Origin: Cylicocyclus nassatus
Taxonomy: Eukaryota > Nematoda > Chromadorea > Rhabditida > Strongylidae
Direction: 5' to 3'
DNA length: 64,000 bases
NCBI GenBank assembly: GCA_958299035.1
Contig: CATQJL010000316.1
Coordinates: 9,146,347-9,210,346 of the forward strand
Part shown: positions 19,957 to 32,800 of the stretch, piece after piece
Layout of the letters: each line of letters opens with the position of its first letter
Numbering within the stretch: the first letter of the stretch is position 1
The notes under the pieces: model-generated
What the model was told of the DNA's origin: nothing
The model's input: the letters and a program-made list of their open reading frames with translations, nothing else
The model's database searches: none
Translations under genes and position numbers: made by a program

Positions 19957-21386
19957 AAGCTCAGACAGTCGATCGGACCCCTCCGGCGGACAATCGAAAT
20001 CTGCCAGAGCCGCGGCGGACCCACTTGACCAAAGAGAGCGGGGCGAGGGAACGGTCCCTTCTTGTGACGTCACAAAGAAGGCAGATGGGACCCCTCCGGC
20101 GGGCTTGCAAATCTCTCCGCCGCCAGTACGCCAGATTTGCTGAAGTCGCGGCGCAGAGATTTGCCCGCTGCGAGTCCGCTAGATTTGGACGAGCCGCGGA
20201 GCGGAAAATCGGAGGGTCCGGGACAGAAAATGGGAGGCCTCCGGCACAGAAAATGGGAGGCCTCCGGCGCACAAAATGGGAGGGGTCCGGCGCACATATA
20301 TGTACGCAGTCAATTTGCTGTGATACGCAGCTTAGCGTTTTCGAAAATAAGTTGCCGTCGCTCTCGTCTTACTCGTTTTTTATCGTTCTTTCGCGCTCGT
20401 TTTTCTTTTCTTTTTTTGGTTTTTCGTGGTCCTCGTCGGCGCGCTGGCGTTTATTTGTTCATCTCCTTCTTTTCAGGTTTTAGGTTTTAGGTTTTCGTGC
20501 GGATGCACTTAGTCATTTTTAGTGTTTGGCTCTTTTCGAATTGCCGAGACATCGTTGACTATTGATGGAGTGGTTTTTGTGATTGAGATTCGGCCTCGGT
20601 ACCCTTATGTGGTGTCTCTTGAATTATTTCCCTGTTTCCAGGATTGATTGATGCTAGAATTATCCGTCACTGCTTGGCTCTGTCTCAGAGAATATCTTAT
20701 ACGGTTAGTCTGTCGCATTCTTGTTAAATGCAGATCTGCTATGCAAGTTCATGCAACTCTTTCACATTTTTCAGTATATCGTCTACTTACAGTTTACCTG
20801 TTAGAAATTGTGACAGGCGCTCAAAAAATTTCCATTTTTTTCGAGATTCCAAGTTCTCAGACTTTGCACAAAGTCATAATATGCAGGGAAAGTCTGTGTC
20901 CTTGTTCCTGATGATAGATAAGCCTTCAAATTTGCATTCCAGCGTGAGGGTTACTCTAGGAGAAAAGGTCCACAAAAATGTCCACGTACCGTCGCACCGC
21001 AAACCAAACTTTACGTAGCTGCAGGTGAAAGGAGAGATATCACAGTGAAGGTGAGTGGTACATTCTACGAAGTGGTCATTTTTGAGCTTGGATTTGTAAG
21101 GTCCAAAACCTCGATCCGACCTTCATGACGGATTTTCAATGTCACTTCAAAGTAGGAAACGTTGAATGCGAAAAACCTGCTGTCGGGACATTCGACGACA
21201 ACGTGATATGAAGAAAATTGCAATTGTTTTGATTTTGCATCCAATTCTGTTTGTGCTTGTGATGAGATGCAGTTCGATACCTACGGGCTTGGTTATCGGG
21301 AGGAACAGCTCCGGTCGAGTTCAACGTTGTGTGGTCCGCGGCCCTGCCATTTCTGCGCTGGAGGGGTCCGATCGGCTGTCTGAGAA
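19957..21386. mobile_element. 1.4-kb element with CTCAGACAG termini
   Basis: CTCAGACAGTCGATCGGACC at the left is mirrored by GGTCCGATCGGCTGTCTGAG at the right. No transposase frame was recognised in the interior. It contains a tandem repeat at 20224-20300. Confidence 0.6.
20224..20300. repeat. 23-bp tandem repeat, three copies
   Basis: GAAAATGGGAGGCCTCCGGC(A/G)CA repeated, with a palindromic GGAGGCCTCC core. Confidence 0.75.
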
Positions 21387-21389
21387 TGT

Positions 21390-21740
21390 ACTTTTTTCTT
21401 GCGATTAGAACACTGTAGCCACCGTAGATCGCACCATCAGTCTGCCTTTCAACAACTATTATATATTCGTTAAACTCGATAATTTCTCACATTTCGACGC
21501 TCATAACTTCTTTCAGATAGTGTTCGATAAATAATAAACAATAATCAAAATTATCGTTTCAAGCGAGTCCAATGCTATATAACTTGTTTAGGATGGCTGG
21601 ATTAATTTTTGAGCATGTCCCCTTTGGCAAACCGCGACGAAATTGGAGCTATGCCAAAGTTTGGGAGAGCTGCAATTAATCGATAGCCGCGGGACTGCGT
21701 CTCGAATATAAGATAGGAAAAATCCAAGTTCAAAGGGTCA
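21390..21740. other. Between element and right arm, no gene
   Basis: No frame or repeat supported; homology to the left arm fades near 21740. Confidence 0.3.
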
Positions 21741-21968
21741 CGATTAAAATAAATAAAAGCCAAATAATTGACAATTATTATTCTGCGTTTTCTATAGCAA
21801 AGAATTTTCAAGAATTCTTAAGTCAGTCTACTATCTTAACGCTTTTCTAGTCATCCTTTAGGGAATAATTTTCCCAAGATAATGTTTTTTTCGAACTTGC
21901 TCTCCATCTGCAGTAATAAACGCTACAATTACGATGAGATAGATTGGCGGGGACCTACTTCTGTAATA

Positions 21969-22543
21969 CTAACTTGCTTACAACGGCTTCGCTTTGTCAA
22001 AACACTGCAATAAAGGTCCCATCCCTATCCCTGTACAGCCTTCCCTGTGCCCACTTCTACACTTCATTTCCCGTTCCCTGCGCTGTTTTCGAAATCAGCA
22101 TGCACACTTACCCCCGTTTAACTCAATTTAAAAAAAAGATAAAATCGATCAAAGTAATGGATATTCCAAAAACTAATACTGTATTCGTAATCAGCTTGCA
22201 CACATACCCCCTGTGCCAACTCTCAGCCCTGTAGTTCAAGCTTTGCAATCGATAAAATCGATAAAAGTAATCGATAATTCTGAAAACTAATATTGTTATT
22301 CGGAACCGCCATTCTCACTTACCTCCTGTGCCAACTCCCAGCCTAGTAGCTCAAACTTTGCAAAAAATCAATAAAATCGATGACGATCGATAACAAAAAG
22401 TAGCCTATGACACGCTCCCCGCCCCGATGTGTATGTGTGCCAAGTTTGGTCCAAATCGGTTCAGAAATAAATATTTCTATTCCGCACATACGTACAGACA
22501 GACATACATACAGACAGACACACATTCAGCTTTAGATAAAGGA
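21969..22543 (-). mobile_element. Mini-Helitron, right arm
   Basis: On the minus strand: TCCTTTATCTAAAGCTGAATG at the start, TATCGATTTT blocks inside, a degraded hairpin and TTAG then T at the end. It sits about 60-70 bp from where the left-arm Helitron entered the homologous sequence, so the two are separate insertions. Confidence 0.7.
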
Positions 22544-23360
22544 TTTCACCTAAACTTTTTACTCGTTTCAATTACAACTTTTAGCAAATATCTATTGTCC
22601 TCAAACTTTTGAACAGATGTAAAGAACATTATAACATAAGCACAATTCGGGATCGTATAGGTTCATAACAATGAAGAACAAGAAGTGACCGTCATAGTCT
22701 GGGCAACATAATCCGTACAAAGAATCGTTGGATACAAAGTGCACAGTTTGTTGCGACGAAGTGTTTGAACCAGACCATCGTGCGGTAAAAACTGAACTGG
22801 TAATCAAACAACGCGCGACTCTGAGGATTGAAGAACGTGAGACAAATTGTACAAACACTGGATGAATTGAGATAAAATACAATTACGATGGCCACCACAA
22901 CCGATTTGTTTTTGTTTAAGCAAAGGGAGTACATGGGCGTAGCACTACGAAATGATTTTAGAAGGCGAAGTTGAGTTAACAGCAAGCAATTTTACTGAGA
23001 AGTACTGTGGAGTGCCGTTAATAAGTTCCTGATCACTGAGACAAACGCTTATTTTTACAGGAAAATATGTTGCAATTGTGCATGTATCCATATACAACAT
23101 CATCAAAGGCAATTTTCAAACAATAATTCGATAGCAATTCACTGTAAAAAGAATAAGAGGAAGAAGGGAAAGGAATGGCTTTACATTTGGATGGTATTAT
23201 AAGATCTTTCTAGTTATCGCGCTATTTTACAGCAGTCTTAGTAGTATAATGCGTTGACTTGCGTTTTGGCAAAGGTTTTGTACTGCTGCAATATTGAAAG
23301 GCGATAGTCTGTGCTCCGTAGTGAATTCACGGAGCCGCCTTTCCTCTACTGCATTAGGTT

Positions 23361-23830
23361 GGTAATAAGTACTGGCAATTACAGGATAGTTTTATTTTGA
23401 TGTGAGTACTGAGTGGGATACGGTGTAAACTTAACCTAAAGCAAACAAGCCTCATAAGATTATGGTAGGGACAAGCATGGTCAATGTTTCCTGTGAGCAT
23501 ACAGGCGGAAATTTGATAGCATAAAATTTCGACTTGACATAGAACTCCATCTTCCAGGAACGTTATGACACTATCGCATACTCCAAAAGTAAGCATGTAG
23601 TTACATACTTACAAGCAAAAGTTGTACAGGATTCGAGCTTATCTAACAAAGAAACGAGGTGATTGAAAAGTAACAAACTCCCGCTTCGACATTGAACTCC
23701 TTCCACTTGCTCAAATATAAGCTTCATGCATGCTAGAATACATATTGCATATTTTCGCTTATGTGTATGCATTGGATTCCAAGAAATAACATGATTACTC
23801 TGGGGTTGTCCGAAAACTTTCTTACCAACC
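23361..23830. mobile_element. Mariner-like remnant, right-arm copy
   Basis: Ends TTAGGTTGGTAATAAGTACTGG and the complement of TTGGGTTGGTAAGAAAGTTT. It lies just past the stop of paralogue B and may supply its 3' UTR. Confidence 0.45.
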
Positions 23831-23895
23831 CAATGGTTGAGGTTCATAAGGAAAGGTGAAGTATTTGTTAGATTTAGGTGCGCATGTTTCACGCA

Positions 23896-26800
23896 TCAGA
23901 ACGCGTACTCTGCAAATGAATTGTCGTCCACATTCTTTGCAATGCTGACAGTGCGGGAGTTTCTTTTCCTGGTTGCGTCATCTGTCTCACTATTTACGTG
24001 GGCGATCCATCGGACGTCATCACCGTGCATGCTATCGAAGGAAAGCGATTGACTCCCTTCTCGTGGTTTTGGCGGTGAGATAGTTTCCTCCGACTCGGGA
24101 ATGACTATTATATCCGACTAAAGAGATTACAAGTCTATTACAGAATTGCGATCGCAGCCTATCAACTCAAACGAACCTTTTCTGCATATTGTACGTTGTA
24201 GTAGTCTTTCTTACTGTCTAACTTGAGATAATTATACTCTTCCGTGATTTCCTCAAGCTGAGCAGCTAACTTTTGGCGAATTGTTAAGAAATCCGGTCGT
24301 TGTTCCGGCTCAAAACGCCAACATTCGGCCATCACTTCGTAGCTGAAGAACGCACACACTATTCGAAACACTTGAAAACAACGAGTAACTTGCAAAAGTT
24401 CGGGGCAATTGTCAGGACGCTCCATTCTTCTCCCGTTTTCGAGATAATCGAGCAAATCTTCGGGAGGAATTAGTGGGTACGGGGAACCTCCTAATGTGAT
24501 AATTTCGAAAAGCAGTACACCGAATGCCCACCTGCAATAATGGTTATGTTGTTTTCGATAATTTATCTATGATGCATGAGTATAAGTACTGCTCTGAATC
24601 CAAACATTGATATGCAAGGTTTGAAGAAGTGGATCATATGTATTATACCAAAATGTGCTCGATCGTGAGTGCCCTTGATCTCTCATTTAGTGCTAACAAT
24701 GTATGCACGAAAAAATGTTTACACATTCATATTCTCGAGTACCCGTTTCTACAAGTGAGCCTTCTATGGAGTTACTGTATTGAAAATTTTGGAATAAAAT
24801 GTATAACTAATGATTACACATCACTCTGTGTCGAGAACTCATAATGTCGTATCGCCTCTGGTGACATCCACTTCAGCGGTAAACGTCCTCCCTGTATGAA
24901 TGAATCTTGTAATCTCAATATTCCCAGGACTGTCATGTGACATACCTTGCTTCTATAAAGTGAACTGTCCGAATACAAATTTCGGCAAAGTCCAAAGTCA
25001 CCAATCTTGCAAGAGTTTTTCCCATTAACGAGTATATTTCTAGCCGCAATGTCACGATGGACAAATCCTCTTGTAGATAAGTACTCCTAAAAGACTCTAT
25101 GAGACATAACAACTGTTTTCGCAGATGTAAACTTACAAGACCATAAGAAATCTGCACAGCAAACATCAACAATTGTTTTAAGGTGACTATCATATCGATA
25201 TTGTAGTTACCATCCTCTGGTACATCATTATAGTTTATTCCTTGAGCATTGAGCTGTAGACTCAGATTTACTCAGTGATATAAGAAGATGAATCGAGACT
25301 TACTTTGATCATGTATTTGCGACGTTCTCGCAGAAAATTGAGTAGGTCACCGTCGCTACAAAACTCGGCAACAAGGCAGAGAGGTTCGGATTCTGTGATA
25401 CATGCCAGCATGTTGACTAGCCTAGAAATCGGAAACTGTAGCATGCATGCAACGGCGCAGGTGATCAAGGCACTAGTAAATGCTTGCAAACTATTCAAAC
25501 TTAGACCCAGCTCACCCTGCATGTTCAAAACAAATTTTGCTGTCGACGTACTACCCTTTTTTGTTGCCCTTTGAAACACGGTTTTATTTTTAGCTGCTTT
25601 TGTTCAGCATTTAAAGTTGGTTCATGATTCTTCCAAGAGAAAGTTATACCGGATGTGTCGAGTTGTTACTTGTACTCATGACCACTAATGTAAGACCTCA
25701 CGCATTATAAATTATTTATGTAAGAAAATAATTTCGTGCCATCTGCCTGCATAGCTAGATTTTTGACGGGAGCTGTCTGGTGAGGCCTATTGCATACCTC
25801 ACGCGATTCAACCAAATTTTATTCAACCAATAATTTAAATAATTTTCAAAATTTTTAAAAGTCTTGAAAATTCAAATTAAACTTGTGAAAAACCTTTTTC
25901 GAGAGACGGCTGGCTGCCGCACGCCCTTTTTTTCCTGAAACTTTAGGGCCAGGGGTCCGGAAAGATTTTGGAAAACATTCAAAAAAAATTTTCGGAGTGC
26001 GTGCCGACGTCACGCACCTTCATCGAAAAAAATTTTTGTACCTTCCCCCTTCCCCCCGAGCCAAAATCCTGGATACGCCAGGCGCGTAGCTCTTGTAAGT
26101 TATTGCAAACAGATCAAGTCATCCGCAAACAAAAAGCTTTAACGACCATATCCTAGTCGTTCCAGTGTCGAATCGCGCAGCGACGGAATCGCATAATATG
26201 CCTTAGGCCTAACGCTACTACATCATAGACGACTCACGAGGAATCTAATTTTATACGTTTATTTTTTTACTCTAAAGAAGAAGCTAATTGACTAAGTTTG
26301 CGTCTCGATCATAAAAGATCGCTCTTAATTTTCGGCCTAAACAGCAATTGTGCTACTCAAAATACGTGGATAGTGATTTTTAACTAAACCACTGCCCAAC
26401 CGGCAGCTCAGGTAGTGCTCTAATGGCCAAGATAATCGCCTCGAAACTGGACCCCAGGATCGTAATTCGTATGAATTTATGGCGCAACGCGTAGGTCCTC
26501 GAGCGAAACTGTATGAATCCATGCGAATACAATCCTGGGGTCCACTTTGGAGGCGTATATCTCAGCCGTGAGTGAGTCACCTGCGCTGCTGTTGGGAGTG
26601 CCTGAGCTGGGGCCCCAAAATTACTTACCACGTACGTAAAATTCCCATACTCAGACACTGGGACCGGCCGAGCCGCGGCCTCAAAAGGCCTCTCCGGCCC
26701 GTCCGCGGCCTTAATTTGTGGGCGTGGCCGGAGTGCGGCCGAGCCGCGGACCTTCTTCGGCCGAGCCGCGGACCATTCACCGGCTGGCCCGCGGACGCTG

Positions 26801-29800
26801 CGAAATTCCAGCCGGAAATGGGCCGCGGATCGTCCGGTCCCAGTGTCTGAGTAGATCCAGATTTCAGTGCCATGCGAGAGTGGCGCCCCTCAGACACAGC
26901 ATTGTGCAAGTACGAGCTTACAACGTTCGACCTAAAGCAAGAAAGCGATCGGGTGGGGAAACCTACGCCCTGGGGGGGGATCTCCTCCGACCTGTTGGAA
27001 TTCCTGTTATGCGGCAGAGTACGCATGCCACCACAGTCAAAATCGTAGAGCGCAGTTATTCTGCGTCTCAGCCTGCGGGGACCGTCGAATTCCGCTCCTG
27101 TTGATGTGGATTTTAGGATTCAGCATTGTAGTTCACCCTCGGTAAGTGGACCTTTAAATCGGGTTTTTGCCTGAACGCTGCCCTTCAGCAGAATAAGCTA
27201 TTTGCCGGCGCTGGAAAGCGCTTTGCACCTCAAATACATAAACATGCCGTTTGACGAGTCTAGAGCAAAGTTTGCAAGGTGCACATGTGTTCATAAGTGC
27301 GTCTTAAGACGAGGATGGCAATACGAATTTCCTCCTCGCTCACTCCGAATTCTCTCCTTGCCCACGCCTCGATATGGAAGTATAAATGCACTGACCTACC
27401 AAAAGGCTAACCTCCAAATTTCCATGAATACTCTTAGGATTATTATGGGAGCCTATCAGTTACATACAAGGGTAACAATCGCTTTTTTGAAAAAAAAAAG
27501 GAATAGCGTTAACGAGTTTCCTTTCAGGCTCGAGGTGCATGTGTTCAATAAAAACGCGCTTTCCTCATAATGCCTCCACTTTCAATTCTATCTTGAATCA
27601 TAACACAAAGGAGAAGACGAGTTTTGTAAACGCATTGTTTTTAGTATGTACATATATTTGAGACCTTTGTTTTTTAATCAAAATTTCGTAAATAGCAAAG
27701 AGGGTTTTTTTCAGACAGCCCATGCCCGTTTTTAGACTTGAGCGCAGTGGCATCCTCAAATACACGTATAGTAGCGCAAATTTGAGCTCTTTTGCCGACA
27801 TGACGGTCAGATTTGGAGGAGTTTGGAATGAGTTTTCTGCGAGTCAATCTACATAATACTGTAATAAAATCTATTTGTACGAGATGCTTGAAAAGAAGTC
27901 TCAAAAAGTGGCAGAAAGGTTCAAAATACATATGCATTGGAACGGAAAAAGAAAGACAAACTGAACACTTTTCGAAAAAAAAGGCAGACCCGCAAAATCT
28001 AATATATTGCGCTTGATGCAGGTAGAAAAATTCAGAGAATTGGAAACTAACAAATAAGGCTGTTGTGAAAACTAACGCTTTGCTGATAAGGTGTGAGCAA
28101 AATTCTGCCTGAATTGTCTACGACTTTTTGCACTTCATTTCCACATTTCTTTCCTAACCCATCACTAACCCAAAGCAAGAAGAACAAAAAAAAATACTTG
28201 TGCCAACGTCGACTTGCCGCTCAAGAGAGAGTACCTTTCGTGATATCCAATTGATTTCATTAGACCAATCTCTCGCAAAAATTCGCTTCGAGATGCATCA
28301 TCTGCAGATTCTGGTAACATTTTGACAGCCACCTAAATCAAGATTGGCAACCTATTTTTACATTCGAAAGCTAGCTTTAGAAGAAAGCATAAATACCGTA
28401 CTTGAAGCACAGACCTGACAATTTTCCGCTCTCATTAGATTCACACCTAAAGTTGACTTGGAATCGCGGTTTGCTGGCGATTTACCAATAAGTCTACCTT
28501 AACAGTGGCCATAAGTGTCAACTGTAAAACATAAAAAGCGAACTATTTGCTGGAAGAAAGATTATAAGCGTAATATATTAAACACTAATAGGGGTTCCTT
28601 TATACTACGCCGCAGGACGCGGCAGTACGCAGCAGCAAGCCGCGTCCTGTGGTGTACCGTTGCAGTCGCAATGAAAATATAAGCCCGGTCGCTTTGAAGG
28701 AACCTCTCGGAGAACACGAACGTGCAGCAAATATAGATATACATCCATAATCGTCGAAGCTGGCTGAGCCTATATTTTCACTGCGACTTCAGCGGCGCAC
28801 GCCGCGTCTTGCAGCGTAGAAGGAACCCTTACACATGTGCTGTACAGTGCCGACCATAGATGGTCAGGATTGAGCAAGAGGTGTGGCACATGACCGCCGA
28901 ATACGACCCCCTCCCCGTTTTAATGCCCCCCTTCCTCCCGGTATTATTGTCTACCTGCCTAAAGGTTGGGCCAGATTGCGCGGCACACGCTCCATATATT
29001 TATGCACGTCTGCGTACGCTGCGTACGTCGAGTAAGCCGCTTAAGCCGCAATGTTTGGTCCAATCCTGAGTAAATATTCGTCTTTAGCATGTCGACAACC
29101 CTTGTGGATCAAGTTTTAGCGAATTCTAAGGTTTGCATATAATAGGTCACTCAAGTGAAATGGTCATTCTCAAACATGGTTGAATTTGTTTGAAAGGTGA
29201 GTTAGCTTACTCTATTTACATTCAGTGCAAAGCACTATTTTTCTTCGCCCACTTTAGAAATCTACTTTAAATAATCGCCAAATTATGGAATTAAAAGCTA
29301 GTCAAAATTATGGAATCAAAAGCCAGTCAAAACCTCGTTTGTCCCGTTTTTGCTTCGAAGGTTGTGCTTTTAGCAACCGCTATAGGAAGTAAAAAGGCGA
29401 CTCCCCTTTCCTCTCTGCCTCCCCCCCCCCCCCCAATACGACCCCCTCCCTTTTTTGTGGCGTGCACCGCTTCAAGCTTGATCCTGGATTAGTCTTTTCT
29501 GCTGCTTCATGTTGAAAAATACTCTTACAGCTGTTTCTCAGCTGCTCCATCCGTTGCGCAATTATGTCTGCCCATCTCTTCAGAGATCTTGTTCGGCGCT
29601 TTTTGCTTCGCTAACAATCCTATTTGAATACACCGAAAGGGCAAGATTTGGATATGCGAAAATGGATTCATGTAAAAGCACTGGAAGAGAGAACTCCGCT
29701 TGTGAAGTTGGGAGACTTACTTCCTACGGGAAAAGCCTTGCTCACCTAAAGCGATTATAAATTGCAAGTTGTAGTGCACATGTCACTACAGTTGAGATGA

Positions 29801-32800
29801 ATCTTATACCGACTGTGCGTCTCGGCTTTGGTTTGAACTGTTTCATGGCCGCATCATTAACATCTCCGCCCCTGAGGGGATCACTGCTCAAAAGGAAGCT
29901 TCATCTGAAGCTTTAGATACTTGGATTTCAGGCCGTTTACCTATCCGTGAGTGTTCCCCTGTCCTTCACTATGAACATATTTATATGAAGTTAAAGACGC
30001 TGAACAAACTGCAATTTCCAGTTAGTTTATGATCCTGATGATCCTTGGCGGCGGGCCGCTTTTTTTAAAGTAAATTTTCTTTCTTCAAAGTTGATAAAAA
30101 TGTTTACTGATTATCACCCAATAGTGCCAAGCATCTGGTAAGAACAAATGATTTAGTGGAGCATCGAATTTTGCGATGAACCACAAGAAAAATTTCGAAA
30201 TTTCAAAAAGTCATTTGTTCTTATCAGAAGTGCTTACCACTGTCTCAGACAATCGCTGGGGGCAGACGGGCAACGGAAAAATAGATTGCTGATTTCTCGC
30301 ACCCCGCTCGCGGATTTTTTGCAAAGCAATCAGGACTTTTCGGAAGGCCGCTTGCTGAGTCAGCGGATTTTTAAGAGACCGCCTGTTGATTTTTTTTCGC
30401 TCTTATCTTTTGCAGATATATTGCTGAATCTCTGAGGAATCGAGAACTCAGCAAGAGTTCTTCCGAAAAGTCCTGATTGCTTTCCAAAAAATCCGCGAGC
30501 GGGATGCGAGAGATCAGCAATCTATTTTTCCGGTGCCCGCCTGCCCCCGGCGATTGTCTGAGGTTGGGTTCGCTAATCAGTACAAAATTGACGCGCTCGT
30601 TGACGAAGGAAAAAAAATGACTATAAAGAAAAGACAGTCAGCCACTGGGGACCATACAAAAAGCTGGAAATTGCAACTTTTACAGCTTCTTGCTCCCGCT
30701 CAATATGTTCAGAGTGAAGGGTGAGAATACTTAGGTAAAGAGCTAAATTCCACATATTTAAAGCTTTAGACTATGAAGCTTTCTTTTGAGAGGTGATCTC
30801 CTCCCGGTAAAGAGGTTAGCATGCGGCCTTAAGTTCGGGTTTAGAAAACGCCTTCCTCGCTATTTTCGCGTAAGGAAAGGGGGAGGGGGAGGAGTGATGA
30901 ATATTTGGACTCAGCGTAGCAGACAAACCTTTTTTTATGTCAACTCGTCGCCTGTTCTCTTGAGATGCGACCGACACGTCTGTATTTCTTTTTCACAACA
31001 TAGTTCGTTGGATCAGGAGAACAGAGTATTCGTACTGACAAGTTAAACGAGACGCTGCTTATACAGTCAACTTTTAAAAGAAGACTGCGTCTAAAGTGCA
31101 TTCTGAGTGGTCCGCAAAGCTTTCGACGTGGCTCCGCCCATTCTTAACTGCGTAACAGGCAACGCTTAGAGGCACTGTCCAAGCAAATCTAGGCGCATGT
31201 GTTTTTCGCATGAAAACTGGCAAGTGGGTTATGACCAACGCACTGCCCGAGTTGGAGGGCAAACGATTCATTCACAGCTTCCCCAATCACCTGCGAGGTA
31301 GGGTCACGGGGCAGGATTGAAGGAATTGGAGATAAAGGAATTCATCTCCAATTCTTTCAATCCTCCGCCGTGACCGTAACTCGCGAGTGATTAGAGAAGA
31401 GTCGCAGCGCGTACACAGTGCTAATCGGGGCAGAGTCAACTACGGATAACTGTCACGGCAGGGCTTAAGAGTTTTGGAAATGGATTTCTCAGCCGTGAAT
31501 GGACGATTTGCACTGCCGCTTGGGCAGTGCCTTGACTGAGCCCCCCCCCCCTTCATCCTTTTCCACACGAAAAAGCTATGTGCCCAGGTTTGCCTGGACA
31601 CTTCCGTGACGAGCTGGTGGATCGGGGCTCAGAAAATCTTAGCTAGTTGGCGACCTTCAAGGTCCCAAAGCCAGCACGACTGCTCTTCTTCTCTTATTGA
31701 GTTCTTCCCACAAAATGTTCTCCATGTTCATCGAACTTCCATGATACACGTAAGAGGGCGTTCCCATATTAGGAGTGCCTTCCAATTCCATTTCAGCATC
31801 TTTGAAAAGAGTGTTCTCCATAAACTCAATCGTATTTCTATATATTCACAATCCGTTCTTACTCCCTACTTCGGGTTCCTTCAGCATCGTCTTTGCGATT
31901 CTGCTTGAAAAGAGAACAATGTCATCCGCAAAACAAAGGTTCAAAAAGAACCTCTCATCAAATTGCGTGCCTCTCTCGTCCCAATCTAGTGAATTCTTCA
32001 CCCATTGCAAGACCGCCGTGAAAGCTTCGGCGAAATAGTGTCACCTTGTCGGACCCCCCCCCCCTTCCCAGCTGGGATAGTCAAAGAAAGAATAGCTGCA
32101 TCGTCGTTGTCCAGCCCTTGTAGCAGTCGGCTAATTCTCACGTATGGGTCCCACCTTGGTTGGAAAGCGCTAAGAGAATGGCGCTAGTTTTAACGCTGCC
32201 AGAAGCGGGGTGGAGGACTATATGTCGCCGAAAAAGGGCGGTCCTCGCGGTCATTTGCGACGAATACGCACCCTTGTACACGCGCGGACATGCGTTCCTG
32301 CAGGGAATCCGCGCGGGACTCTTCCAAATCCGGCGACATATAGTCCTCCATCCCCAGAAGCGTTCTCGTTGTCGACGGAAGTTAGACAAGAGACGATACC
32401 CTGGCAAACTTATATGTCCCTCAAAACGTCGAGTATCATGCAACAAAATCAGTTTGTTCTCAAAGGCAGCGTTTCGTCAAAATAATGGATGATTTTACAG
32501 TATTGCAATGGCAGACCCCCAAATGACATATTGACGACCGCTTGACACACATGGTGTGTCAAGCAATGACTACCGCGTAGGACCGCTTGACACACCATGT
32601 GTGTCAAGACTTAATTTTTGCTGAAATGACTACTATCGTGGGATAAACTCATTCCATGGACTTTTTTTGCACTGAATCTAGGGACAACCTCTACTTTTTG
32701 TCAGCCTTTCAAATCTACTGTAGGTGTACTGTAGATGGCAGTATGCGTGATTATAGTTCAAAAATGTAGGCTGGTCCGTAAAAGGCCTTGGTCCCAGAAG

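Larger units (their letters stand above)
21740..28565 (-). repeat. Right arm of a large inverted duplication (RTK paralogue B)
   Basis: Counterpart of 325-8460. It lacks the elements at 1801-2171, 2325-2455 and 5592-6402, but has its own insertions (21969-22543 Helitron, about 25820-26085 hAT-like, 26375-26612 and 26649-26852 palindromic elements). The arms are separated by about 13 kb of mobile DNA. Confidence 0.87.

Noticed and set aside
20025..20490. Overlapping frames in GC-rich sequence
   Set aside because: They translate tandem repeats inside the 19957-21386 element.
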